In this document: positions 25,194 to 33,828 of the stretch, piece by piece
Position numbering within the stretch: position 1 is the stretch's first letter
Layout: each line of letters begins with the position of its first letter
Assembly (NCBI GenBank): GCA_963726005.1
Contig: CAVSAT010000023.1
Coordinates: 1-64,000 of the forward strand
Source: Bog-473 sp963726005
GTDB taxonomy: Bacteria > Actinomycetota > Acidimicrobiia > Acidimicrobiales > RAAP-2
Direction: 5' to 3'
DNA: 64,000 nt
Program-made: the position numbers and the translations under genes
The notes under the pieces: generated by a model
What the model was told of the DNA's origin: nothing
The model's database searches: none
Seen by the model: only the letters and a program-made list of their open reading frames with translations

Positions 25194-25979
25194 TCACGCC
25201 TTCTTGATCGGCAGCGATGCCCGATGCGCGTCCGGCACGCGGGTGGGCTCGAGGCCCGAGTTGGTCACGGCGCCGGCGAAGCGGTGGGCGTCACGGACCG
25301 CGCAGCCACCTCGGTCGTTGTTGAAGTAGACGTAGACGTCGTCTCCCGCGTCCCACAAATTCCCAAGACGCTTCGCCCAACTGCGGAGTGCAGCGCGTCC
25401 GTAGCAGGGCGCCGGTGCAGACCGGCCCTCGTGGAAACGGACATACCCCCAGGATGCCGTCCGCCGGATCGGCGTGCGGCGCCCACGGGTGTCGCTCAGG
25501 CAGAACGCGGCGTCGAACTCCCCGAGCAGCGCGAAGGTAGCATCGGTGTGCCAGGACTCGTGCCGTGGCTCAAATGCCACCCGCACGTGCCGTGGAAAAC
25601 CCTCCAACGTGGCCTGCAGAGCCGGCAGGTCTGCCCGGAAGTTGGGGGGCAGCTGCAGCAGCACCGGCCCGAGCTTGGCGCCCAAGCCCGTCGCTCGGTC
25701 GAGCAAACGCTCCACCGGTTCGGCTGGGTCCCTGAGGCGCCGCACGTGCGTGAGGTAGCGGCTGGCCTTGACGGCGAAAACGAAGTCCGGGGGCGTCGAC
25801 TGCCCCCACCGCATGAACGTCTCTTCGTCGGGCAGGCGGTAGAAGGCGCTGTTCACCTCCACTGTCCGGAAGTGCTCCGCGTAGTACGGCAACCAGCGAG
25901 CCTGGGGCATGCCGCGCGGGTACAGGCGACCCTTCCAGTCGGCGTACTGCCACCCGGACGTCCCGATGAGCACTGGCAC
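25194..25979 (-). CDS. DUF72 family protein
   Basis: 261 residues matching the DUF72 (YecE-like) TIM-barrel family: opening IGTSGWQYADWKGRLYP, then TVEVNSAFYRLP, FAVKASRYLTHVRRL, LLQLPPNFRADL, VAFEPRHESWHT and the C-terminal DVYVYFNNDRGGCAVRDA. The biochemical role of the family is not well defined. It stands alone on the minus strand, divergent from the MFS gene. Confidence 0.9.
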   Translation of the reverse strand: MPVLIGTSGWQYADWKGRLYPRGMPQARWLPYYAEHFRTVEVNSAFYRLPDEETFMRWGQSTPPDFVFAVKASRYLTHVRRLRDPAEPVERLLDRATGLGAKLGPVLLQLPPNFRADLPALQATLEGFPRHVRVAFEPRHESWHTDATFALLGEFDAAFCLSDTRGRRTPIRRTASWGYVRFHEGRSAPAPCYGRAALRSWAKRLGNLWDAGDDVYVYFNNDRGGCAVRDAHRFAGAVTNSGLEPTRVPDAHRASLPIKKA

Positions 25980-26060
25980 CTGTTTTGAGCGCTACCCTCC
26001 CGCGCCAATCCCCACACAACGTCGTCGGGAACCTCTGGGTGTCGCCAGTAGGGTCCGCCG

Positions 26061-27299
26061 ATGGCCAAGGGGGTGTTGCTGCGCCACCGCGACTTCCGGC
26101 TGCTCTGGGGCGGGGAGACGGTCAGCGAACTCGGCTCGCAGGTCAGCCTGCTCGCAATTCCACTGCTGGCGGTACGCACGCTGCACGCCACCACGTTCGA
26201 GATGGGGCTGCTCACCGCGGCGTCGACTGCGGCCTTCCTCATCGTGGGGCTACCCGCGGGCGTCTGGGTCGACCGGGTGCGCCGCCGCCGCGTCATGATC
26301 GCGGCGGACCTCGGCCGGCTGCTCGCCCTCGGCTCGGTCCCTGTGGCCTATGCCGCCTGCGCGCTGACCCTGGCCCAGCTCTTCGTGGTCACCTTGGCGA
26401 GCGGGGTGCTCACGGTGTTCTTCGACGTCGCGTACCAGTCCTACCTTCCCGCGCTGGTCGGCCGGGATCATCTGGTGGAAGGAAACGCGAAGCTCACCGG
26501 CAGCGCGCAGGTCGCCGCAGTGGCGGGCCCGAGCGCCGCCGGCGGTCTCGTCCAGGCCATCGGCAGTTCCAGCGCAGTGGCGGTCGACTCGGTGAGCTTC
26601 TTCGTCTCGGCCGCTGCCGTTGCCGCCATTCGGACGCCGGAGCCGAAGCCACGGGTACCTGAGGGTGGGCACCCGAAGCTGGTCCACGACATGGCTGAAG
26701 GGCTGCGCTTCGTGTTTTCGAACGTGCTGCTGCGAGCGATCATGGCGACCACCGCGACCTCCAATCTCTTCAGCGGCATCGCCGCGGCAGTCGAGATCGT
26801 GTTCCTGGTGCGCGAGGTGCAAGCCTCACCGGGCGTCATCGGCCTCCTCTTCACTCTGGGCGGCATTGGCGGTGTGCTGGGTGCGTTCGCGGCCGGCCCG
26901 ATCGCTCGCCGTCTCGGAGGGGCGCGTGCCACCATCATCGCCATCGCGGGCAGTGCAGGCGGGCTGCTCATCCCGCTTACCAGGCCCGGAGCTGGCCTCC
27001 TGTTCTTCGGGCTCGGCATGCTGATGGTGAGCTTCTCCGCCGTGGTCTACAACGTGAACCAGGTGAGCTTCCGCCAGCGGCTCTGCCCGGACCGGCTTCT
27101 CGGCCGGATGAACGCCTCCATGCGTTTCGTCGTCTGGGGGGTCCTGCCGATCGGCGCCCTCATCGGGGGCGTCCTGGGCTCCCTCGCGGGCCTGCGGCCG
27201 ACGTTGTGGATCGGCATGATCGGAGAGGCCCTGGCCGGCGCATGGCTGGTGGCGTCCCCCATGCGCTCCATGCGGGAGTTCCCCGACGCTCCGGTCTGA
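26061..27299 (+). CDS. MFS transporter (MFS_3/EntS-like)
   Basis: 412 residues with about 12 hydrophobic segments. The opening RDFRLLWGGETVSELGSQV and the loop AGVWVDRVRRRRVMIAADLG are typical of the MFS_3 group of exporters. The central cytoplasmic loop contains RTPEPKPRVPEGG. The substrate cannot be read from the sequence. It diverges from the DUF72 gene and converges on the PRC-barrel gene with 25 bp between. Confidence 0.88.
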   Translation: MAKGVLLRHRDFRLLWGGETVSELGSQVSLLAIPLLAVRTLHATTFEMGLLTAASTAAFLIVGLPAGVWVDRVRRRRVMIAADLGRLLALGSVPVAYAACALTLAQLFVVTLASGVLTVFFDVAYQSYLPALVGRDHLVEGNAKLTGSAQVAAVAGPSAAGGLVQAIGSSSAVAVDSVSFFVSAAAVAAIRTPEPKPRVPEGGHPKLVHDMAEGLRFVFSNVLLRAIMATTATSNLFSGIAAAVEIVFLVREVQASPGVIGLLFTLGGIGGVLGAFAAGPIARRLGGARATIIAIAGSAGGLLIPLTRPGAGLLFFGLGMLMVSFSAVVYNVNQVSFRQRLCPDRLLGRMNASMRFVVWGVLPIGALIGGVLGSLAGLRPTLWIGMIGEALAGAWLVASPMRSMREFPDAPV

Positions 27300-27324
27300 T
27301 CGCTCTCGAACCGGGAGGGCGCCG

Positions 27325-27966
27325 CTAGGCGCGCGGGCCGTTGACGCCGACGGCAGGCAGGTCCTCAATCTCCTTCTTCGTCAGGTTGACCGTGATGCCG
27401 TCGTCGATACTGTCGACCGAGCCGATGGGGATGGCAACCTCTTTGCGTCCCCACAGGTGCCCCTCTTGGAGCAGCACGTGGGTGACGTGCCCGTGGGTCG
27501 GCTCGATCACGAGGCCCTCGACCTTCCCGACCTCGCCGTCGGTGGCGTGAACCGGCTCGCCCCGGCGGACCGCCACCTCTCCCTTCGGCAGCATGTCGCG
27601 GGTGACGATCCCGCTGGCGTTGGCCACCATGGGCTCCCCGACCACGTCGATCCCGTAGTAGGGCCAGTAGTAGGCCTCGTGCGCTTCGTAGTCCTCGTAG
27701 CCGCTGCCGCCCGGGAGGAAGTCGGTCTCCTCCGCGGGGGGCAGCTGGTCGAACTCCTCTCGGGTGCAGCGGAGCCGGACCTCACCCGCACCCGGCGTGA
27801 CCAGGTCGAGCGGGACGAGTCGACCCAGGCCACTGCGGTGCTCGGGCTCCACCACCAGGTGGGTGACCTCTCGGGCGACCGGGTCGACGACGACCCTGCT
27901 CACCGCGCCGCAGGGTCCGTCGCTGCACGCAGCGGCGGACCCGATCGTGAACGTGGTCTCTGCCAT
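27325..27966 (-). CDS. PRC-barrel domain protein
   Basis: 213 residues with two PRC-barrel-like halves: an N-terminal one (CGAVSRVVVDPVAREVTHLV) and a C-terminal one (GEVGKVEGLVIEPTHGHVTH followed by RKEVAIPIGSV), linked by a Tyr-rich spacer (ESETYRYYWPYYG-like, around residues 95-110). PRC barrels occur in RNA-processing, photosynthetic and stress-linked proteins. No partner gene indicates which applies here. Confidence 0.8.
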   Translation of the reverse strand: MAETTFTIGSAAACSDGPCGAVSRVVVDPVAREVTHLVVEPEHRSGLGRLVPLDLVTPGAGEVRLRCTREEFDQLPPAEETDFLPGGSGYEDYEAHEAYYWPYYGIDVVGEPMVANASGIVTRDMLPKGEVAVRRGEPVHATDGEVGKVEGLVIEPTHGHVTHVLLQEGHLWGRKEVAIPIGSVDSIDDGITVNLTKKEIEDLPAVGVNGPRA

Positions 27967-28002
27967 GTCGACCTCCTCGTCGGGGTCACATTAGGACCCG
28001 GT

Positions 28003-28995
28003 TCACCAGCCCCGCAGGTCGACCGCCCAGCGCTCGAGCACGTCGTCCCCGTCGACGACGTGCAGGTGATCGTGGTAGGCGACGGTCGGGTCGACGTGGG
28101 CGGGGAGCACATGGATGCGGTCGCCGACCCGCAGGGGTTCCCGCGGGACGAAGGTCAGGTGCTCGTCCGAGCAGAACCACACCTCGGCGCCCTCGACGGA
28201 CGGGTTGCCGTGGTCCATGCCGAGCGCCTTGAGGCCGCAGTCGGCGACGGCCCAGTCCGTCGACACCGAGATCACGGTGGCCAGCACGGTGAGGGCATGG
28301 ACGAAAGGCAGGCCGAGCTTGGCGTAGGCGGTGTCCATCAGGGCGTAGGAGCCGGCCTGGATCTCGGTGGCCCAGGTGTTGATGTCGTAGGTGCCCGTGC
28401 CACCGGCCGAGACCACGTCGCCGCCGACCTCGTCGCTGGCGAGCATCAGCTGGGCCATGGACTCCTCGAGCATCGCGGTCCGCCTGCTGCGGTCCTCCAG
28501 TCCGACGATGTGGCCCTCGTAGCCCATGACGCCGCGGACGGTCAGGCCCTCGGCGCGTGCCCGGTCGGCCAGCGGGCCGGCGTCCTCGGGCCGGCACCCG
28601 CAGCGGGGCAGGCCGACGTTGACGTCGATCAGCACCTCGCCGACGCCGGCCCGCGCCGCGGCGACGATGGTCTCCTCGGAGTCGACCGCGACGGTCACGC
28701 GCGCACCGGCGCGCGCCAGCGCGCCGAGCCGGGTGGCGTCGACCACCTCGTTGGCCAGCAGGAGGTCGTCGCCGAGTCCGGCCCGGGCCATGCCCTCCAT
28801 CTCCGCCACGGTGGCACACGTGAAGCTGGTGTGGCCGAGGGCGGCCTGGCGCGCCGCCAGCGCGGTGCACTTGTGCGCCTTGACGTGGGGCCGGAGCCGG
28901 CTGCCCGGCAGGGCCTGGGCCATGGTGCGCAGGTTCGCCTCGAGCCCCGGCGCGTCCACCACGAGTGCCGGCGTCGTGAGCTGCGATGTCTTCAT
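28003..28995 (-). CDS. D-threonine aldolase / D-serine dehydratase-like PLP enzyme
   Basis: 330 residues of the alanine-racemase-N fold. The PLP Lys is expected in RPHVKAHKCTALA; SAGGTGTYDINTW binds the phosphate. The C-terminal metal-binding segment has LPAHVDPTVAYHD. ATG 28995 begins the conserved MKTSQLTTPALVVD; a longer frame upstream reads into the promoter of the divergent gene. It cleaves or dehydrates a D-3-hydroxyamino acid; the exact substrate is not decided. It is 62 bp from the start of the divergent amidase, so they may share control. Confidence 0.85.
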   Translation of the reverse strand: MKTSQLTTPALVVDAPGLEANLRTMAQALPGSRLRPHVKAHKCTALAARQAALGHTSFTCATVAEMEGMARAGLGDDLLLANEVVDATRLGALARAGARVTVAVDSEETIVAAARAGVGEVLIDVNVGLPRCGCRPEDAGPLADRARAEGLTVRGVMGYEGHIVGLEDRSRRTAMLEESMAQLMLASDEVGGDVVSAGGTGTYDINTWATEIQAGSYALMDTAYAKLGLPFVHALTVLATVISVSTDWAVADCGLKALGMDHGNPSVEGAEVWFCSDEHLTFVPREPLRVGDRIHVLPAHVDPTVAYHDHLHVVDGDDVLERWAVDLRGW

Positions 28996-29057
28996 CGTCG
29001 GCAGGCTACCGACCACGCCGGGGCGCAGGGGAGGGTGCTCGGGGTACTCTCCGCCGT

Positions 29058-30477
29058 GTGAGGACACCGTGGCTCGGTGACGCCTGTGGCCTGGTCGATG
29101 CGTTCCGCGCCAAGGAGCTCTCCCCGCTCGAGGCCCTCGACGACTGCATCGCCGCCATCGAGACGTCCCCGCTGAACGCGTTCAGCTTCACCGACTTCGA
29201 ACGGGCTCGCGAGGCGGCCAAGGTGGCCAACGTCGCTCTGCCGTTCGGAGGCGTCCCCTGGGGCGTCAAGGAGCTGGAGCGGGTGGAGGGCTGGCCGTAC
29301 ACCGAGGCGTCCATGCTCTTCAAGGACCGCGTCTCCGATCACGACGACACGTCGGTGGACCGGCTGCGGACTTCCGGTGCCATCCTGGCCGCGCAGACGG
29401 CGGCGCCGGAGTTCGGCGGCATCAACTGCACCTCGACCGAGCTGCACGGGACGACGCGCAACCCCTGGAACCTCGAACGCACCCCCGGCGGCTCGTCCGG
29501 GGGCTGCGGCGGCGGCGGTTGCCGGCGGCTTGCTGCCCATCGCGACGGGCAGCGATGGCGGAGGGTCGATCCGCGGCCCGGCCGGCTTCAGCGGTCTGTT
29601 CGGCCTGAAGGCGACGTACGGGCGCATCCCCAAGGGGCCCGAGGCCGGCATCGAGCCGATGACCACGGTGCTCGGTTGTCTCAGCCGATCGGTGCGCGAC
29701 ACGGCGCGCTACTTCGACTGCTGCAACGGCTTCGATCCACGTGACCCGCTCAGCCTGCCCGTCGTCGGCGGGTGGGAGGCCGCGCTCGGGACCTACGACC
29801 TGTCAGGCATGACCGCGGCGATCGTGGTCGACCTGGGCATCGCCCGGGTTCGGGACGAGGTGGCCGACCTCGTGGTCGCCGCCGCGAGTCGCCTCGTCGC
29901 GGCGGCCAAACTGCGGCTGGTCACCGTGGCGCCGGCGCTGCCCCCGCTGCGCGGGGAATGGGCGATGGCGAACCAGCCCTCCCTCGTCGTTGACCTCGGG
30001 GACGCCTACCCCGACCGCGTCGGAGAGCTCTCGCCCGAGATGCGGGCAGGAGTCGAGGCGGCACAGGGGCGATACGACCTCGAACGGGCCGCATCCATCG
30101 AGCGCTACCGGCGCCAGCTCAACGAGGCGATGGCGGACTTGTTCGACCAGGCGGACTTCGTCTTCTGCTCGACGCATCCCGACGTGGCGTTCGAAGCGGA
30201 GGGGCCACCGCCATCGACCATCCCGGGGGCCGATCTCATTCACGAGATCGGCTTCACCCGCGCCATCATGAACAATGCGGCCCTCACGGCGCCGTCGAAC
30301 CTCAACGGGAGCCCGGCGGCCAACATCCCGGCCGGCCTGCTCGACGGGCTGCCCGTGGGGCTCCAGGTGCTGGCCGGGCACCACCGAGAGGAACTGCTCC
30401 TCGACCTGGCCCTGGTGGCCGAGCGCGCCGCGCCGTGGCCCGTGGTGGCGCCGGGTTCGCCACGGCGTGCCGCCTGA
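29058..30477 (+). CDS. Amidase-signature enzyme, frameshifted
   Basis: About 472 residues after joining two frames. The first (GTG 29058) contains the catalytic Lys in GVPWGVKELERVEG and runs to TPGGSSGG. The second continues AAAVAGGLLPIATGSDGGGS, with the cis-Ser and nucleophile Ser region, to the end. The break is in a GC-rich run near 29508-29515, just where the motif GGSSGGS should be complete. Amidase-signature enzymes hydrolyse amides through a Ser-cisSer-Lys triad. The real substrate is unknown. Confidence 0.82.
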
Positions 30478-30496
30478 CGCGCGCGAAGGAGAGGGC

Positions 30497-31387
30497 TCAG
30501 CGCAGCGCGTCGCGCCACGGAGCCATGTCGAGCCCGGGGTAGCGGGCCTGCACGCCCGCGACTGTCGCCTCGTTCCAGTAGGGGTGGCCGGGTTCGGGCA
30601 CACCCATGAGCGCGAGTTGGCGGGGCGTGGCCTGTTGGACGTACTTGCTGAGTTCGACGGAGAAGCCGCGGAACGGCCACGCCTGGTACCCGCCCCAGCC
30701 GGCATCGCGGTGGCGGAAGGAGACGTGGAGCATGACCCGGTACCGCGAGGGATCGGCGAAGTCAACCGATCGGTGATAGACGTCGGGGCGGTAGGCCACG
30801 ACGGAACCGGCCGGCGCCGCCGCGTCCGACGGATCGTCGTAGAGCTCGGTGTAGTCCACATAGTTGAGCGTGTGCTGTTCGACGGGGATGTCCTTGGTCT
30901 TCTGCCATGAGACGAATCGGGTCGCGCCGTCCTCGGTGGTGACGTCGGTCAGGTAGACGAAGAACTCCACCTGCTGGAACCCGACCTCGTGGCGGGGGAC
31001 GACCAGCATGTGGTTGGGGTAGTCGGCGTGCAGGAGCTTGTTGTATCCGGAGGCCTGCTGGGCGTACTTCGCCGTGACGATGCCCATGTAGAGCGCGAGC
31101 TCGTTGGTGCCGAGCAACCCCTCCGCCAGGTCCACGACGTGGTCGTGCAAGACGAGCGCGTTGAGGCGCGAGCTGTGGAAGGGGAACTCCGGCCACGGCG
31201 CGTCCCAGGTGTGCCACGGGCCGGCCTCGGCGCCGCCGTCCGCGACCACCTCGGCCGGGGTGGGGAAGTAGCGGTGTACTGCATCCTGGGCCGCCGCGAG
31301 CTGGTCGGGCGGGATGACGCCGGGCACGACGCACCACCCGTCGGTGTGCCACTGCTTCTCGCGCTCGGGCGTCAGCAGGGCCGGCAT
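30497..31387 (-). CDS. Phytanoyl-CoA dioxygenase (PhyH) family protein
   Basis: 296 residues. The Fe(II) site is visible as His-x-Asp in LLHADYPNHML and the distal His in YRPDVYHRSVDF, followed by RYRVMLHVSFR for 2-oxoglutarate. The N-terminus WHTDGWCVVPGVIPPDQL is typical of the family. It probably hydroxylates a small molecule or lipid. It converges on the amidase gene (20 bp gap). Substrate unknown. Confidence 0.87.
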   Translation of the reverse strand: MPALLTPEREKQWHTDGWCVVPGVIPPDQLAAAQDAVHRYFPTPAEVVADGGAEAGPWHTWDAPWPEFPFHSSRLNALVLHDHVVDLAEGLLGTNELALYMGIVTAKYAQQASGYNKLLHADYPNHMLVVPRHEVGFQQVEFFVYLTDVTTEDGATRFVSWQKTKDIPVEQHTLNYVDYTELYDDPSDAAAPAGSVVAYRPDVYHRSVDFADPSRYRVMLHVSFRHRDAGWGGYQAWPFRGFSVELSKYVQQATPRQLALMGVPEPGHPYWNEATVAGVQARYPGLDMAPWRDALR

Positions 31388-31450
31388 CGGGCGGACGTTA
31401 GCGCCGCCGGTCCAGCGGCCCCTTGCCGGAGTGCCAACGAGGGAGTAGTG

Positions 31451-31468
31451 TTTGAGCGATTGCTCAAA
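31451..31468. promoter_or_regulatory. TetR-type operator
   Basis: TTTGAGCGATTGCTCAAA is a palindrome with 7-base arms around a 4-base spacer, followed by a further half-site TTGCTCAA at 31473-31480. It lies about 20 bp before the TetR start codon and overlaps the likely promoter, a classic autoregulatory position. Confidence 0.6.
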
Positions 31469-31489
31469 TCATTTGCTCAAGGAGCCGAT

Positions 31490-32142
31490 ATGGCCAGGTC
31501 AGGAACGAAACCGGCGGTCGGTCGTTCGGCGTCGACGGGAGCGGGGAGACCCGGGAGGCCCTGGTGGGGGGCGCCGTGGAGGCCCTGGCCCAGGAGGGGT
31601 TCGCCGGCGCAAGCGCCCGTGAGATCGCCCGACGGGCCGGGTGCAACCAGGGGCTCATCTTCTACCACTTTGGCTCCGTGGCGAACTTGCTGCTTGCTGC
31701 GCTGGACGAGGTGAGCGAGACGCGCCGGGTCCGCTACCAAGCTGCGGTCGACGCGGCGAACGGGGTGGGCGAGCTCGTCGACGCCGCCGCGGCGATCTTC
31801 GAGGAGGACCTCGACGCGGGCCACTTGGCAGTGCTGGCCGAGATGATCGCAGGTGCGTCGTCGACGCCCGGCCTGGCCACCGAGGTCGCGGCGCGGATCG
31901 CCCCGTGGCGCCGGTTTGCTGCGGAGGCGTTGCGTGGCGCGCTGGACTCGACGCCACTGGCCGCCGTGGTCGAGCCTGATGTCGCAGCCCACGTCGTGGT
32001 GGCGCTCTATCTCGGGCTGGAGCTGTTGGCGCATCTCGACGGCGACCGCTCGCCAGCCCTCGCTCTCTTCGACCGAGCCCGCCAGCTCGCGGCCGTGTTC
32101 GAGACGTTCGGCGCCGCACCGGAACAGGAGAAGAAGCCATGA
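31490..32142 (+). CDS. TetR-family regulator, probable frameshift near start
   Basis: The DNA-binding domain reads ETREALVGGAVEALAQEGF then ASAREIARRAGCNQGLIFYH, a standard TetR helix-turn-helix. The best start, ATG 31490, is preceded by AAGGAG at the right distance but is in a different frame from the domain. An indel between about 31520 and 31545 is likely; otherwise translation would begin at GTG 31564 and lose helix 1. The ligand-binding domain fills the remaining 140 residues. It overlaps the NmrA-like gene (ATGA), so it probably represses itself and that gene through the adjacent palindrome. Confidence 0.8.
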
Positions 32143-33149
32143 CAAACGGACTCAGCTTGCAGGGCGACGCGTCGGAGGCGGGGGAGTCCGAGTTCCCGGC
32201 CCAAGGGTTCGACGTCGTGACGGGGGCCTTCAGCTATTCCGGCGCCGCGATCGCCGGCGCGCTCGCACGCGCTGGGCGCCGGGTGCGCACGCTGACCGGC
32301 CACCCCGAGCGCGCTGGTGCGGGCAGCTCCATGAACGTCCGCCCGCTCGATTTCGACGACGTGCTGGGGCTGACGTCGTCGCTCCAGGGTGCGACCACGC
32401 TCTACAACACGTACTGGGTCCGCTTTCCCCACGACGGGGCGGACTTCGACGGTGCCGTCGCCAATTCGCGCCTGCTGTTCCATGCGGCGCGCCAAGCGGG
32501 GGTGGAGCGGATCGTCCACGTGTCGATCACCCATCCGAGCACCTCGTCGCCGTACGGCTACTTCCGTGGCAAGGCCGAGGTCGAACGCGCCCTGGCCGAG
32601 GTGGGCGTGCCCTACGCGGTGCTGCGCCCAGCGATCCTCTTCGGAGGCGATGGGGTGCTCCTCAACAACATCGCCTGGCTTCTGCGCCACCTGCCGGTGT
32701 TCGCGGTCGGGGGCAGCGGCAACTACCTGATCCGCGCCATCCACATCGATGACCTCGCGGTGATGGCCGTCCAGGCGGGGGCCGATCGGGCGAACACGGT
32801 GTCCGACGCAGTGGGTCCCGAGCGGCCGACCTACATGGAGCTCGTGCAGCTCCTGCGCGGCGCGGTCGGGAGCCGGAGCGTGATCGTCCGCGTCCCCGGT
32901 GCCCTGGTGGTGCCCCTGGCCTGGGCCTTGGGGCTCGTGTTGCGCGACGTGCTGCTGACGGCCGACGAGTATCGAGCCATGGCGGACGGGTTGGCCGACA
33001 CGAGCGGTCCCGCCACGGGCTCCATCGCCTTGAGCGAGTGGGTCACCGAAAACGCCGCGTCATTGGGTCGGAGCTACGCCAACGAGATCGACCGGCACTT
33101 CCGGCGCCGCGGGCGCCGGTGGCCGGACCGCAAGGTCAGCTCCAGGTGA
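32139..33149 (+). CDS. NmrA/extended-SDR NAD(P)-binding protein
   Basis: 336 residues. The nucleotide-binding loop is VVTGAFSYSGAAIAGALA, a TGxxGxxG variant, followed by RVRTLTGHPERAG. Further conserved blocks are GVERIVHVSITHPS, YFRGKAEVERALAEVGVPYA and LRPAILFGGDG. The SDR catalytic Tyr may be that in PYGYFRGKAEVE. It is co-transcribed with the TetR regulator. The role, possibly a quinone or steroid/terpenoid reductase or a sensor, is not decided. Confidence 0.82.
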   Translation: MTNGLSLQGDASEAGESEFPAQGFDVVTGAFSYSGAAIAGALARAGRRVRTLTGHPERAGAGSSMNVRPLDFDDVLGLTSSLQGATTLYNTYWVRFPHDGADFDGAVANSRLLFHAARQAGVERIVHVSITHPSTSSPYGYFRGKAEVERALAEVGVPYAVLRPAILFGGDGVLLNNIAWLLRHLPVFAVGGSGNYLIRAIHIDDLAVMAVQAGADRANTVSDAVGPERPTYMELVQLLRGAVGSRSVIVRVPGALVVPLAWALGLVLRDVLLTADEYRAMADGLADTSGPATGSIALSEWVTENAASLGRSYANEIDRHFRRRGRRWPDRKVSSR

Positions 33150-33828
33150 CGAGGACGAGCGCGGCGCCCAGCGCCAGGTAGAAGCCGAACGGCACTGCGG
33201 ACCCACGCTCGGCCCGGTGAGTGGCGATGAGTGCAAATCCGATGAGGGCAGCCAGCAGGTTGGCGAAGAAGAACCCTTCGAGGAGCGCGACCGGGCTCAC
33301 CCAGGCCAGGCCGAATCCGACCACGAGGGAGAGGCGGACGTCACCGAAGGCCAGCCAGCGTGGGTTCATCACGTTGATGACGAAGAAGAGCCCGAAGAAG
33401 GCCAGCCCGCCGAGCGAGGCGACCAGCAGGCGTTGCCACTCGTGCATGACGCCGGCGATGACCACGCCGCTCACGATCACCGCTGCGCTGAGCGCGTAGA
33501 CGAGCGTCTTGGGCAACAGCCGGCGCGTCAGGTCGCAGTAGGCGAGTTGGACGAGCCCGACCAGCAGGAGCAGGGGGGGCAGGGCGATGACCGACCAGCC
33601 GACGCGGTGCAGCACGTAGGCGGGCAGCAGACCCGAGACGGCGGCGAGGACCATCCAGTGACCCCGAGTGATTCGGGGTGGCGCGTGTTCGGCCGGTGCG
33701 ACGGGCAGCTCGTCCTGGTGGGACCGGGCCATCGACGCAGCCAACTCCCGCCGTGTCAGGGGGAGCAGGAGCGTGCCAGCGGCCATGCCGAGGGCGGCCC
33801 CTCCGAGGAGGGCGATGGGCGCACTCAT
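33136..33828 (-). CDS. Prepilin peptidase (A24 family, TadV-like)
   Basis: 230 residues with about six membrane segments. The two catalytic Asp residues of type IV prepilin peptidases are in LAYCDLTRRLLP and LAFGDVRLSLVVGF (an FGD form of the GxGD motif). The long N-terminal region lacks the cysteine-rich methylase domain. Its 3' end overlaps the NmrA-like gene by 14 bases in convergent orientation, and its start overlaps the TadG-like stop. It should cleave the Flp and TadE leader peptides. Confidence 0.88.
   Translation of the reverse strand: MSAPIALLGGAALGMAAGTLLLPLTRRELAASMARSHQDELPVAPAEHAPPRITRGHWMVLAAVSGLLPAYVLHRVGWSVIALPPLLLLVGLVQLAYCDLTRRLLPKTLVYALSAAVIVSGVVIAGVMHEWQRLLVASLGGLAFFGLFFVINVMNPRWLAFGDVRLSLVVGFGLAWVSPVALLEGFFFANLLAALIGFALIATHRAERGSAVPFGFYLALGAALVLVTWS

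Noticed and set aside
27457..29061. 534-codon open frame on the plus strand
   Set aside because: Runs antisense through both the PRC-barrel and the PLP-enzyme genes; a frame spanning two real genes on the other strand is not credible.
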